Source of the DNA: Caldilineaceae bacterium
Lineage (GTDB): Bacteria > Chloroflexota > Anaerolineae > Caldilineales > Caldilineaceae
Assembly (NCBI GenBank): GCA_019637695.1
Contig: JAHBVG010000012.1
Location: 1 to 64,000 of the forward strand
Direction of reading: 5' to 3'
Length of the DNA stretch: 64,000 nt
Shown: piece by piece, positions 7,766 through 16,324 of the stretch
Numbering within the stretch: position 1 is the first letter of the stretch
How the letters are laid out: each line of letters starts with the position of its first letter
Position numbers and translations under genes: made by a program
Notes under the pieces: generated by a model
Database searches by the model: none
Told to the model about the DNA's origin: nothing
Seen by the model: the letters and a program-made list of their open reading frames with translations, nothing else

Positions 7766-8563
7766 TCACATTGTCCGCCAGTCCATTTTGCGGTTGACCA
7801 GCCAGAAGCTGACCATGGTGAAGCCGATCAGGACTATCAGATCGAGGAGCAGGCGGGGGGTCAACGATCCCAAAAAGACCTGGCGCAGCGCCGACGCCGC
7901 GTAGGTGGCCGGGCTAAGGAAGCCCAACGTCACCAGCCAATCGGGCAGCCGTTCCGGTGGGATCAACACCGGGCCAACGGCGAGCATGAGTACGGTGAGC
8001 AGCCGATCCACCGCCATCGCCTCTTCGGGGGTGCGGAAAGTTGCGCCGATCAACGCGCCGATGCCAGCCAGCGGTAGCGCGCACAGCGGCACAACCAATA
8101 GCGCGAGCGGGTGCAAGCGCAGATCCAGCCGCAGAATCCAGAGTCCGCCCAGCAGCGTCGTCAACAAGACCGGTATAAAGAGGATGAAAAAAGCCGTCCA
8201 TACCGCCAGGATCAGCATGATCTTCTGGATGGGGAGTGTGGCAAAGTAGTCGAGCGCGCCGGACATGCGCATGAAGACAAAGCGGCTGGTCAGCTTGCCC
8301 CCATGCTCGAAGAGCAACGCCAATACCATGTTCCCCGTGAGGATGTAGGCCAGCGCGTTTTCGCCCAGATCCCGCGCAAAGCTGCCCAGCAACATCATCG
8401 ACAGCAGCGGAAAGACCATGCCGATGATCACCATGTTGCGCCATCCCCAGCGCCAGTTGCTCAGTTCGATGATCAAGAGATCGGCAAACTGCACAGGCAA
8501 TGCGTGTCCGCGGCGCATCGCCGGCTGGGGAAGGGGCAAATCCTCAATCTGACGGTTGAGCAT
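7766..8563 (-). CDS. ABC-2 type transporter permease
   Basis: A 265-residue integral membrane protein with about six hydrophobic segments, for example NMVIIGMVFPLLSMMLLG, ALLVVPLCALPLAGIGALIG and LLDLIVLIGFTMVSFWLV. The conserved FLSPATYAASALRQV segment is typical of ABC-2/DrrB-type permeases near the last loop. It forms the membrane part of an exporter with the ATPase encoded immediately upstream on the same strand; the genes overlap by 20 bp, so translation is probably coupled. The exported substrate is unknown. Confidence 0.85.
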   Translation of the reverse strand: MLNRQIEDLPLPQPAMRRGHALPVQFADLLIIELSNWRWGWRNMVIIGMVFPLLSMMLLGSFARDLGENALAYILTGNMVLALLFEHGGKLTSRFVFMRMSGALDYFATLPIQKIMLILAVWTAFFILFIPVLLTTLLGGLWILRLDLRLHPLALLVVPLCALPLAGIGALIGATFRTPEEAMAVDRLLTVLMLAVGPVLIPPERLPDWLVTLGFLSPATYAASALRQVFLGSLTPRLLLDLIVLIGFTMVSFWLVNRKMDWRTM

Positions 8564-9455
8564 AATGGATGTAGAGATCCTCCAACGTGGCGGAATAGAG
8601 ACGGAAGTCGTCGATCTGCGACCGGCTCAATGCTTCGAGTACGCCATCGACCTGGCGGCGCTCCAAATAGACAAACCAGCGGCCGGCGTCCAATTGCTGG
8701 GGAACCAATCCCGCGGGCAGCACCGGCGCAGCCGTAGACGTGAAGAAGATCTCCAGCCGCAATTGTTGATCGATCTGCCGCTTGAGTTCGTTGGGACGGC
8801 CCAACGCCACCAGCCGTCCCTGGCGCAGGATGCCGACGCGCCCGATGATCTTCTCCGCTTCAATGGCGTCGTGGGTGATGAAGATGATCGTCGTTCCGTG
8901 GGTGCGGTTCTGTTCGCGCAGTGTCTCCCACACATGGCGACGGCGCTGTGGGGCCAGTTCATTGGTCGGTTCATCGAGGATGAGTACAGGCGGCGCGCCT
9001 GCCATTGCCACCGCCAGTTGCATCAACCGTTTCTGCCCGCCCGAAAGCTTCATGGACGGTCTGTGGCGCACTTCCCCCAGCTCCCATAGATCGATCAACC
9101 GATCCCGGTCCTCCTGCGCATCGCGGCGGCTCATCCCGCGCAGGTGGGCGGTGAAATAGAGCGACTCGGCCACGGTCAGCGAGTTGAGGGCGCGGCTGTC
9201 CTGGGGCATGTAGCCCACATGCAGTGGCACATGCAGAGCGTCCGCATGGACCGGCTTGCCCATCAGCTGGATCTCACCGCTGCTCGGACGCAGCAGATTC
9301 GCCATCTGCTTCACCAGCGTACTCTTCCCCGCGCCGTTGTCGCCCAGCAGCCCAAAGATCTCGCCCTGTGTCACTGTAAACGAAATCCCATCGTTGGCCG
9401 CTTGGCTCTGTTTAGGGTAGATCTTCGTAAGGTCGTTGATTTCGTAGATGAGCAT
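8544..9455 (-). CDS. ABC transporter ATP-binding protein (ABC-2 exporter)
   Basis: A 303-residue ATPase. Walker A is GDNGAGKS (about residue 37), the Q-loop is VGYMPQD, the signature is LSGGQKR, Walker B is VLILDEPT, and the switch His is in IFITHDAIEAE. The D-loop reads NELAP instead of the usual N-G-L-D-P, so the D-loop Asp is replaced by Ala. The C-terminal 80 residues are a DrrA/CcmA-type extension. It drives the overlapping permease. A short stretch of TTACGATTGATGA-type repeats lies just upstream of the start. Confidence 0.9.
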   Translation of the reverse strand: MLIYEINDLTKIYPKQSQAANDGISFTVTQGEIFGLLGDNGAGKSTLVKQMANLLRPSSGEIQLMGKPVHADALHVPLHVGYMPQDSRALNSLTVAESLYFTAHLRGMSRRDAQEDRDRLIDLWELGEVRHRPSMKLSGGQKRLMQLAVAMAGAPPVLILDEPTNELAPQRRRHVWETLREQNRTHGTTIIFITHDAIEAEKIIGRVGILRQGRLVALGRPNELKRQIDQQLRLEIFFTSTAAPVLPAGLVPQQLDAGRWFVYLERRQVDGVLEALSRSQIDDFRLYSATLEDLYIHYAQPSD

Positions 9456-9699
9456 GGGGAATTTACGATTGATGATTTACGATTGATGATTTACGAATGC
9501 AACTGTACATGCCCCTGCTTCCAAAACAATGGCACCGAAAGATAGACTTTAGTTATTCATGCAACGTGGTACGCCACAGTGGATGAAAAAGATTCTGAAT
9601 CGGTGTGAATCTGTGGAATCCGTGGTTTATTTCAGGGCAGATCGACAAAGCCCAATCCAGAACCAAAACCCCAACACGACAATCATAAATCGTCAATCA
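9456..9699. repeat. Intergenic region with heptamer and 14-mer repeats
   Basis: The stretch 9463-9500 holds tandem GATTTACGATTGAT units, that is 2 x 7. About 9660-9715 holds complementary CCCCAACAC / AATCATAAATCGTC strings. No gene, RNA or clear terminator is recognised in the middle part. Confidence 0.6.
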
Positions 9700-11121
9700 T
9701 CAATTGAGAATTGCTTCTTTCACCGCCTCCAACGTCGGCGCGATGATCTGTGGTTCCCCCGTGGCTTGAATCGCGGCGTTGACATCTTTGAGACCGCTGC
9801 CGGTGTTGATGACGACGATGGTTTCGTCAGGATTGACGAGTCCATCACAGTACGCTTGCAGCAGGCCGGCGTAGGCCGTGGCCCCTGCTGGTTCCGCAAA
9901 GACCGCACCCAGCCGCGCCAACGGCGGAATCGCATTGAGGATCGCTTCGTCTTCCACTAGGACGTACACACCGCCGGTTTCGCGCACCGCCGCCAGCGCT
10001 TTGATCGCATCCCGCGGCGCGTTGACGCTGATGGAATCGGCGCGGGTGGTAGCATCCACGGGCAGTGGAACCTCTCGGTCCTCACGCCAGGCCGCGGCGA
10101 TGGCCGCGCTCTTTGACGACTGCACGCCGATGATGCGCGGCATCCGCTCGATCCATCCCAGCGCCAGCAGATCTTTGAATCCCTTGTGTACCCCGCCGAT
10201 GATGCAGCCATCCCCCACGGAGACGAAGACGACGTCGGGGATTGGGGATTGGGGATTGGAGATTGGGGATTGAGGATTGGGGACTGGGGACTGGGTATTA
10301 GATATTGGGTATTGGGTATCCTCTGCGGTCTGCGGTCTGCGGTCTGCGGTCTGCGGTCGGTCGCCCGCTAACTGCCAACGGCTAACTGCCAACTGCTCCC
10401 AAATCTCAAAGGCCACTGTCTTCTTGCCCTCGGTCATGTAGGGGTTGTAGCCGGTGTTGCGGTTGTACCAGCCGAATTCGTGGCAGGCGGCGACGCAGAG
10501 ATCGAAGGCGTCGTCGTAGGTGCCGTCCACGGCGAGGACGCGGCTGCCGTAGACGAGGAGTTGGGCGATCTTGGCGCGAGGGGCTGTCTTGGGCACGAAG
10601 ATGACGCTGGGCTGCCCGGCGGCGGCGGCTTGGGCGGCCAGGGCGGCGGCGGCGTTGCCCGTGCTGGCGGTGGCGACGACGGCGCGTCCACTTTCCTGGG
10701 CGCGGGCGACGGCAATGGCCGAGGCCCGATCCTTAAACGAAGCGGACGGGTTGCGTCCGTCATCTTTGATGTAAAGGTTGGGCAGGCCAATCGATGATCC
10801 CAGCCGGTGGGCGTGGAGCAGCGGCGTGTTGCCTACGGGCAACGGTGGCAGACTCCCGCGCCGGGCAATGGGGAGCAGCGGCCACCAGCGCCCAATCGAT
10901 CGGTCGGGATCTGCGGCAATCTGCGCGGGGGAGACGATCCCGTTAATGGCGGCGTAATCATATTGAACGTCGAGCGTACCCAGATCGCTGCCGATATTGG
11001 GACGACACGGGCATACATAGTCGATCTCATTCGCCGCGTAGACATGTCCACAGCGCAGACAGCGCAACCCGGTGACAAAAGGAGGTACTTCAGAAATGGC
11101 TCGAAGAGGATTCTCTGACAT
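9700..11121 (-). CDS. Threonine synthase-like PLP enzyme with repeat-encoded insertion
   Basis: A 473-residue fold-type II PLP enzyme. A zinc-ribbon-like N-terminus ([19 protein letters not shown]) is followed by the PLP-lysine segment [11 protein letters not shown], the STGNAAAAL phosphate-binding region and [13 protein letters not shown]. Threonine synthase converts O-phosphohomoserine to threonine. Between AFEIWEQL and PDVVFVS about 50 residues are encoded entirely by heptamer repeats (DRRPQTA, NPQSPIS units); the family has only a short loop there. The start MSENPLRAI is preferred because a TATAAT at 11166-11161 places the transcript start downstream of the longer in-frame start. A second threonine synthase lies at 40.8-42.1 kb. 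Confidence 0.8.
   Translation of the reverse strand: MSENPLRAISEVPPFVTGLRCLRCGHVYAANEIDYVCPCRPNIGSDLGTLDVQYDYAAINGIVSPAQIAADPDRSIGRWWPLLPIARRGSLPPLPVGNTPLLHAHRLGSSIGLPNLYIKDDGRNPSASFKDRASAIAVARAQESGRAVVATASTGNAAAALAAQAAAAGQPSVIFVPKTAPRAKIAQLLVYGSRVLAVDGTYDDAFDLCVAACHEFGWYNRNTGYNPYMTEGKKTVAFEIWEQLAVSRWQLAGDRPQTADRRPQTAEDTQYPISNTQSPVPNPQSPISNPQSPIPDVVFVSVGDGCIIGGVHKGFKDLLALGWIERMPRIIGVQSSKSAAIAAAWREDREVPLPVDATTRADSISVNAPRDAIKALAAVRETGGVYVLVEDEAILNAIPPLARLGAVFAEPAGATAYAGLLQAYCDGLVNPDETIVVINTGSGLKDVNAAIQATGEPQIIAPTLEAVKEAILN
10237..10398. repeat. Composite heptamer array inside the threonine-synthase-like gene
   Basis: Four families lie end to end: GGGGATT/GGGGACT (10237-10295), ATTGGGT (10295-10319), CTGCGGT (10322-10359) and ACTGCCA/ACGGCTA (10369-10396). 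In the coding sense they read as NPQSPIP-, NTQYPIS- and DRRPQTA-type heptapeptides. The whole array is in frame with both gene halves. Confidence 0.85.
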
Positions 11122-11160
11122 GGCGCGTCTCAAGTGGATGGGTCTTGTCAATGTGCAATC

Positions 11161-11201
11161 ATTATACATCATTTGGTATCTCACCCTGATTCCGGTATAC
11201 T
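11161..11201. promoter_or_regulatory. Divergent promoters of the threonine-synthase-like and DUF3054 genes
   Basis: On the minus strand TATAAT lies at 11166-11161, 40 bp before the threonine-synthase-like start, with only a weak -35. On the plus strand TTGGTA (11173-11178) and TATACT (11196-11201) are 17 bp apart. The two promoters overlap back to back. Confidence 0.5.
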
Positions 11202-11232
11202 CGGACCCAAACAGGACTTACGCAGGTGAAGC

Positions 11233-11265
11233 AGACCTACCAGGTTTCAGAAACCTGGCAGGTCT
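11233..11265. repeat. REP-like palindrome, copy 1
   Basis: Arms AGACCTACCAGGTTTC and GAAACCTGGCAGGTCT form a near-perfect hairpin. It lies in the 5' leader of the DUF3054 gene. Copies 2 and 3 are at 32963 and 45365. Confidence 0.8.
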
Positions 11266-11290
11266 CCAGAGACGCTCAGGAGATTCTGCG

Positions 11291-11707
11291 ATGCAATCCT
11301 TGTCCAATCGCCCACACACACCCTATCAAGTCGCTTCGCTGCCCATTGCCTTATTGATCGGCGATCTGTTGGCCTTTACGATCTTCGTCATCGTCGGGCG
11401 ATTGAGCCATGGATTTACGAGTGATTGGCTGGTCAACGTGGCGCGCATCTTGACCCCATTTCTAATCGGCTAGTTCGTGATCGCCATCCCCGCCGGCGCG
11501 TACCGGCTGGAAGGACTGCGCCGCCCTGGATGGCTGCTGGCGCGCACAGCCGTTGCCTGGCTGGTCGGGAATGGAATCGCTTTTGCGCTGCGCGCTTTTC
11601 TCTTCCAAAATAACGTGACCTGGCCCTTTGCGCTCACGTCAATTGCGTTCACCGGTCTCTTTTTATTGGGTTGGCGAGCCTGTTATCTTTGGTGGTATAA
11701 TCGCTGA
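11291..11707 (+). pseudogene. DUF3054 membrane protein interrupted by an in-frame TAG
   Basis: The reading frame starts MQSLSNRPHTPYQVASLP after a CAGGAG and shows DUF3054 features: several hydrophobic segments and the C-terminal TWPFALTSIAFTGLFLLGWR. It is broken at 11471-11473 by TAG in the context TPFLIG-stop-FVIAIPAG, where the family normally has a Trp after the Gly. The second half continues in the same frame to 11707, so a single TGG to TAG change explains the break. It could be a recent null mutation or a base error. DUF3054 function is unknown. The gene downstream starts a separate ABC operon. Confidence 0.75.
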
Positions 11708-11818
11708 TGACGACGCCCGCCCGAATTTTAATCAAAGCATAACCAGCCGTTTACACTGGGTTAAACCCGCACCATTACCCTGTTGTCCTACTATCTAGCG
11801 AGCCGATAGGATCTACGA

Positions 11819-12778
11819 ATGAGTACTGAAGCCTCTGTGGCTAAGCCACGCGCTGTTGAATCCGCTTCAGGACGAAGCCGAGGCAGAAAGATAAGAGCGG
11901 CGTTGGAGGGGTATCTCTACCTGGCCCCCACCCTGATTGGCCTGCTGATCTTTGTCTTCTACCCCATCTTCGAATCGTTCAATCTCAGTTTGAACCGCAT
12001 TGCGCCTTTCGGCAACCAGATGATCTTTGTGGGCGCGGGCAACTATACGACGCTGCTCAACAGTTCCGCCTATTGGGATAGCATCCGTATCACCCTCCTC
12101 TTCGTGCTGGGGACGGTGCCCACAGGCATCTTCCTCGCTGTGATGTTGGCGCTGCTGCTTTCATATCCGATGGGCAAAATGGCGCCGATCCACCGCACGC
12201 TGATCTTTGTGCCGGTGGTGATCAGCAGCGCCGTGGCTGGTGTGCTTTTCCGCTGGCTCTACCATCCTGTGGTCGGCTACCTCAACTATTGGATGGTCAG
12301 CCTGGGCATCTTCGATAGTATGCGCGACACCCCCAACTGGCTGGCCTCGACACAGTGGGCGCTGATCGCCGTGATCATCACGACGACCTGGCGACAACTG
12401 GGGTTCAACGTCATTATTGCGCTGGCCGGCGTTCAGAACATTGACGAGAGTTTCTACGACGCCGCTAAGGTGGATGGCGCCAATGCCTTTCAGCGCATCC
12501 GCCATGTGACGCTGCCCCTGCTCTCGCCCACACTCTTCTTTCTGTTGATCATCAACGTGATCTATAGTTTCCAGGCGTTCGGTGAAATCCATATTCTGAC
12601 CGAGGGAGGGCCGGGGCGGGCGACGACGACCCTGGTCTATGCTATTTTCCGCGATGCCTTTGTAGGGACGCCCCAGCGCGGCATTGCCTCTGCGCAGGCT
12701 TATCTGTTGGCGCTGATGGTGGTTACCATGTCCTTCATCCAGTTTTGGAGCGTCAGCAGAAGGGTACATTACCAATAA
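11819..12778 (+). CDS. Carbohydrate ABC transporter permease (MalF/UgpA type)
   Basis: A 319-residue inner-membrane permease with six hydrophobic segments. The cytoplasmic EAA loop reads ESFYDAAKVDGANAFQRI, the ATPase docking site of binding-protein-dependent importers. AGGA lies 9 bp before the ATG. About 50 bp upstream an odd palindrome GGGTTAAACCC (11757-11769 region) could be a LacI-type operator. It is the first gene of a permease-permease-binding protein operon; the ATPase is not encoded nearby, which is common when a shared MsmK-type ATPase serves several importers. Confidence 0.92.
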   Translation: MSTEASVAKPRAVESASGRSRGRKIRAALEGYLYLAPTLIGLLIFVFYPIFESFNLSLNRIAPFGNQMIFVGAGNYTTLLNSSAYWDSIRITLLFVLGTVPTGIFLAVMLALLLSYPMGKMAPIHRTLIFVPVVISSAVAGVLFRWLYHPVVGYLNYWMVSLGIFDSMRDTPNWLASTQWALIAVIITTTWRQLGFNVIIALAGVQNIDESFYDAAKVDGANAFQRIRHVTLPLLSPTLFFLLIINVIYSFQAFGEIHILTEGGPGRATTTLVYAIFRDAFVGTPQRGIASAQAYLLALMVVTMSFIQFWSVSRRVHYQ

Positions 12779-13638
12779 TGGCCGCTGGAACTTCAAGAAG
12801 ATCCTTCCCAATCAAGTTCTCCGTGCAAGATGTATTTGTCCACGCCTTGCTCTTGCTGATCGGCCTCTTGGTCTCAATGCCGATTATTATCGCGTTTTTT
12901 ACAAGCTTTAAGCTGCCGACTCAGGTGATCACCTTTCCGCCGCAGTTGCTGCCGGATACATGGTCAACGCAGAACTATCAAAATGCGTGGGCGGCGACCC
13001 CCTTTGGGCGCTATCTACTCAACAGCATCATCCAATCTGGGGTGATCACCCTGGGGCAGGTCGTCTTCAGCATTCTGGCGGCCTATGCTTTTTCGATCTT
13101 GACTTTCCCGGGCCGCAATCAGCTTTTCTATCTGGTGTTGGGCAGTCTGATGGTGCCCTTTGAACTTGTCTTTATTCCGAACTATCAGACGATCTCCCGT
13201 TTGGGGTGGACGGACACCTACGCCGGGTTGACGGTTCCCTTTTTGGCGAGTGCGTTTGGCGTCTTTATGCTGCGCCAGTTCTTCCTCACCATACCCAAAG
13301 AATTGCACGATGCTGCCCAGATCGATGGGACCGGCAACTGGCGCTACCTCTGGCAGATCCTGGTTCCGCTGAGCAAAGGATCGATCGGCGCGTTTGCCAT
13401 CTTTGCCTTCCTCAGCGCGTGGAACCAATATCTGTGGCCCTTGATCATCACCCGCACCGTAGAGATGCGGACCTTACAGATCGGCATCCGTTTCTTCATG
13501 ACCAATGTGGAACGGGGCGCAGATTGGGGCGCGGTGATGGCCGGGTCGATGATCGCCCTCTTCCCGGCGTTGCTTGCCTTTTTGCTGGCGCAGCAACAAC
13601 TGGTCAAGGGTATTGCCATGACCGGCCTGAAGGGTTAG
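12778..13638 (+). CDS. Carbohydrate ABC transporter permease (MalG/UgpE type)
   Basis: A 286-residue permease with six membrane segments and the EAA loop KELHDAAQIDGTGNWRYLW. The start ATG overlaps the last base of the upstream TAA stop (TAATG), so translation is probably coupled; an in-frame TTG further up is less likely. It pairs with the MalF-type permease just upstream. The C-terminal QQQLVKGIAMTGLKG is the typical family ending. Confidence 0.92.
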   Translation: MAAGTSRRSFPIKFSVQDVFVHALLLLIGLLVSMPIIIAFFTSFKLPTQVITFPPQLLPDTWSTQNYQNAWAATPFGRYLLNSIIQSGVITLGQVVFSILAAYAFSILTFPGRNQLFYLVLGSLMVPFELVFIPNYQTISRLGWTDTYAGLTVPFLASAFGVFMLRQFFLTIPKELHDAAQIDGTGNWRYLWQILVPLSKGSIGAFAIFAFLSAWNQYLWPLIITRTVEMRTLQIGIRFFMTNVERGADWGAVMAGSMIALFPALLAFLLAQQQLVKGIAMTGLKG

Positions 13639-13712
13639 ATCCTAGCTTGTCGTTTACCGGACACCGGTTACGAATACACTTGTTTTACCGATTATCAACA
13701 AGGAGAAAACAC

Positions 13713-15116
13713 ATGAACCGAACGTTTAAGCTGTTGGTTTTGCTGATGGCGTTGGCCCTGGTCTTGACTGCTTGCCCGGCGCCTGCTGAACAACCTGCTG
13801 CCCCGACCCCGGCCGCCCCGGCCGCGCCCGATACGGCTGCCCCGGCTGCCCCTGCCCCGACCGGCGATGTTATCCAATTAGAGTTCTGGCACGCCATGGG
13901 CGGAAACCTGGGCGAGCTGGTCAACGAATTGGTGGCAAGTTTCAACGAAAGCCAGGATGGTATCTTCATCAACGCCACCTATCAGGGGTCCTACGACGAT
14001 ACGTACAACGCGCTGCTCGCCTCCTTTGAAACGGGCGGCACCCCCAACATCGTTCAAAACTTCGACCTGGCCTCACAGACAATGATCGATACAGGTCGCC
14101 TGGTACCTGCCTACCAACTGGCCGCGGCGGACAATTATGATTTGGGTATCTTTATCGGCGCTGTGCGCGATTACTACTCAGATGAGAACGGCATGGTGGG
14201 GATGGCCTTCAACAGCTCTACCCCGCTCATCTACTACAATACGGAAATGTTTGAAGCCGCTGGTGTAGAGATGCCCGCAGGCAGCATGAGCTTCAGCGAG
14301 TTCCGCGCTTTGTGTGACGAACTGATGGCCGCAGATGTCGCCCCCTACTGCTTCACCTTTGGTCAGGTGGGCTGGTATTTCGAGCAGATCACCGCCAACA
14401 GCGGCGGTCTCTACTTCAATGAGAACAATGGCCGCACCGGGCGCCCCACCGAGGTACTCTTCAATCAGAATGTGGGCGTTGAGGTCTTCACCTTCCTCAC
14501 CGGTTTGATCCTGGATGGCTACGCCCCCAATCTGGGCAGCACATGGACCGAGACGGACAGCACCTTCCAGACCGGACAGGCTGCCATTATGATCGACTCC
14601 ACGTCGGACGTGTCGCTCATCGCCAATAGCCCATTTGAGGTGGGGACAGCTTTCGTTCCCCATGCCGATAGCGCCGAACGCAATGGCGTGATCATCGGCG
14701 GCGCGGCGCTCTGGCTGCTCGATTCAGGCGATGCCGCTGTCAACCAGGCTGCCTGGGAATTTATGAAGTTCATGGCCGAGCCGGAACAGCAGATCGTCTG
14801 GCACACCGGCACTGGCTACTTCCCCGTGCGCACCGATCTCTTGGAGAATCCCGAATTGTTGGCATTCTGGGAGGAGAACCCCAACTTCCGCACTGCGGTG
14901 GAACAGTTGGCAACCACGAACACCGTGCTGGCCGATGGCTCCCCCAACTACGCCGTCCTCGGCGGGCGTGCGGGTCCCTTCCCGGCCATTCGCCGCATTA
15001 TCGTCGAAACCTACAGCCGTGTGTTGGACGATGGCCTCAGCCCACAGGATGCGCTCAACGAAGCTGCCGAACGGGCCAACCAGGAACTGGCGAACTACAA
15101 CGCCTTCTTCCAATAA
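13713..15116 (+). CDS. Extracellular solute-binding lipoprotein, family 1 (sugar ABC importer)
   Basis: A 467-residue lipoprotein: signal peptide MNRTFKLLVLLMALALVLTAC with the lipobox LTAC, a Pro/Ala-rich linker (about residues 22-50), then a family 1 binding domain beginning LEFWHAMGG. The body has YYNTEMFEAAG and an AWEFMKFMAEPEQQ-like hinge region, as in glycerol-3-phosphate/maltose-type proteins. AAGGAG precedes the ATG, and upstream readings run through the permease gene. It is the capture component of the importer formed with the two permeases. A glycerophosphodiesterase follows, so glycerol-3-phosphate or a glycerophosphodiester is a possible substrate; this is inference. Confidence 0.92.
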   Translation: MNRTFKLLVLLMALALVLTACPAPAEQPAAPTPAAPAAPDTAAPAAPAPTGDVIQLEFWHAMGGNLGELVNELVASFNESQDGIFINATYQGSYDDTYNALLASFETGGTPNIVQNFDLASQTMIDTGRLVPAYQLAAADNYDLGIFIGAVRDYYSDENGMVGMAFNSSTPLIYYNTEMFEAAGVEMPAGSMSFSEFRALCDELMAADVAPYCFTFGQVGWYFEQITANSGGLYFNENNGRTGRPTEVLFNQNVGVEVFTFLTGLILDGYAPNLGSTWTETDSTFQTGQAAIMIDSTSDVSLIANSPFEVGTAFVPHADSAERNGVIIGGAALWLLDSGDAAVNQAAWEFMKFMAEPEQQIVWHTGTGYFPVRTDLLENPELLAFWEENPNFRTAVEQLATTNTVLADGSPNYAVLGGRAGPFPAIRRIIVETYSRVLDDGLSPQDALNEAAERANQELANYNAFFQ

Positions 15117-15130
15117 AATAGCGTTGTCAA

Positions 15131-15219
15131 GATAACGACGTTATACAATAACGACGTTATCGGCTTTGTCCTAGTTGTAATGCGCGGTGTATCATCTACA
15201 GAGATGGTACACCGCGCAT
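15131..15219. promoter_or_regulatory. Two tandem 13-bp palindromes and a long hairpin after the sugar-binding protein
   Basis: ATAACGACGTTAT occurs at 15132-15144 and again at 15148-15160, each an odd palindrome, spaced 16 bp start to start. A second structure follows: TGCGCGGTGTA (about 15181-15191) and its complement TACACCGCGCA (about 15209-15219). The first could be an operator or part of a terminator. The second hairpin lies 30 bp before the glycerophosphodiesterase start. Confidence 0.5.
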
Positions 15220-15250
15220 ACTCTTTCCTATAGAAATTGGCTCGGATCGT

Positions 15251-16324
15251 ATGTTCAATCGTTGGACTCTTTTGCGTGTGGCGTTGACTTCGGTGCTGCT
15301 GGTAATCGCAGTGCGAGTTGCCGTCATGTATGCGCCGTCGGATACGCTGACGCTGGTTCCCGTGCAGATTGCATCGCCTACCATCGCTGAATCCACGGGC
15401 GATATGATGGTCTATCCACTGGCGAATTTCGACGTGCAGGGCCATCGCGGCGCACGGGGATTGAAACCTGAAAACACCCTCCCGGCTTTTGAGATTGCCC
15501 TCGATCTAGAAGTAGATACCCTGGAATTGGATCTACACCTCAGCGCAGACGATGTGGTGGTCGTCTGGCATGATCCAGCCATCGATAGCAACAAATGCCA
15601 TTTGGATCCGTCCCACGCTGCGCCCACTGCGCCTGATCCGGAAGATCGAAGCGTCTCCGCTTCAGCCTTGATGATCCGCCAGTTGACCTTCGATCAACTT
15701 CAGGAATATCGCTGCGACCGCAACCCTGATCCAACCCTCTTTCCCGATCAGGATAGCGATCCGACGGCGCTGGCTGGGGATCGCTACCAGATCATCAGCC
15801 TGGATCAGCTCTTCCAATTTGTGGCCGAGTACACCATCTCCGGGCAGAAAAGCACCAGCCAGCGCCAAAATGCAGCATCGGTGAAATTTAACATCGAGAC
15901 CAAGCGCCAGCCGAACAACCCTGCTGCAATTGGCGACGATTTCGATGGCGCTGCACCGGGCCTCTTTGAACGGCAGATCGTTTCGCTGGTTCAGGCGCGC
16001 AATTTGACCAACCGGGTGACGGTCCAGAGCTTTGATCATCGTTCGTTGTGGGCAATCCGGCAGATCACCCAGCAGATTCGACTGGCCGCGCTGATCAGCG
16101 AACCGACTTCGGTAGACGAGTTGGCGGCTCTGGGCAGCTCGATTCTTTCGCCGCGGTCCACGCTGGTGACGCCGACCTTGCTGGCCCAGGCCCACGCTCG
16201 CGGCCTCAAGGTGATCCCGTGGACGGTCAACGATCCAGAGGAAATGCAGCGCTTGATCACCATGGGCGTGGATGGGCTGATCACCGACCGCCCGGATCTG
16301 CTGCTGGCGTTGGAAAAGAAATGA
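15251..16324 (+). CDS. Glycerophosphodiester phosphodiesterase family protein
   Basis: A 357-residue protein with an N-terminal signal or membrane anchor (LLRVALTSVLLVIAVRVAVMY), so probably outside the cytoplasm. The catalytic GDPD motifs are present: GHRGARGLKPENT (His, Arg, Glu), ELDLHLSADDVVVVWHD (metal Glu/Asp and second His), and late W-T-V-N (PWTVNDPEEMQ). GDPDs cleave glycerophosphodiesters to glycerol-3-phosphate and an alcohol. It overlaps the next gene by 4 bp (ATGA) and lies after a sugar/G3P-type importer. Confidence 0.9.
   Translation: MFNRWTLLRVALTSVLLVIAVRVAVMYAPSDTLTLVPVQIASPTIAESTGDMMVYPLANFDVQGHRGARGLKPENTLPAFEIALDLEVDTLELDLHLSADDVVVVWHDPAIDSNKCHLDPSHAAPTAPDPEDRSVSASALMIRQLTFDQLQEYRCDRNPDPTLFPDQDSDPTALAGDRYQIISLDQLFQFVAEYTISGQKSTSQRQNAASVKFNIETKRQPNNPAAIGDDFDGAAPGLFERQIVSLVQARNLTNRVTVQSFDHRSLWAIRQITQQIRLAALISEPTSVDELAALGSSILSPRSTLVTPTLLAQAHARGLKVIPWTVNDPEEMQRLITMGVDGLITDRPDLLLALEKK

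Noticed and set aside
11471-11473. Stop codon reassignment (UAG read as Trp)
   Set aside because: TAG ends other genes in the window at sensible places (MalG-type permease, TolB-like lipoprotein, OppD-type ATPase), so a general recoding is not supported; kept only as two nonsense changes.
13206-13712. N-terminal extension of the sugar-binding lipoprotein
   Set aside because: The extension is a shadow of the MalG-type permease; the real start has AAGGAG and a lipoprotein signal peptide.
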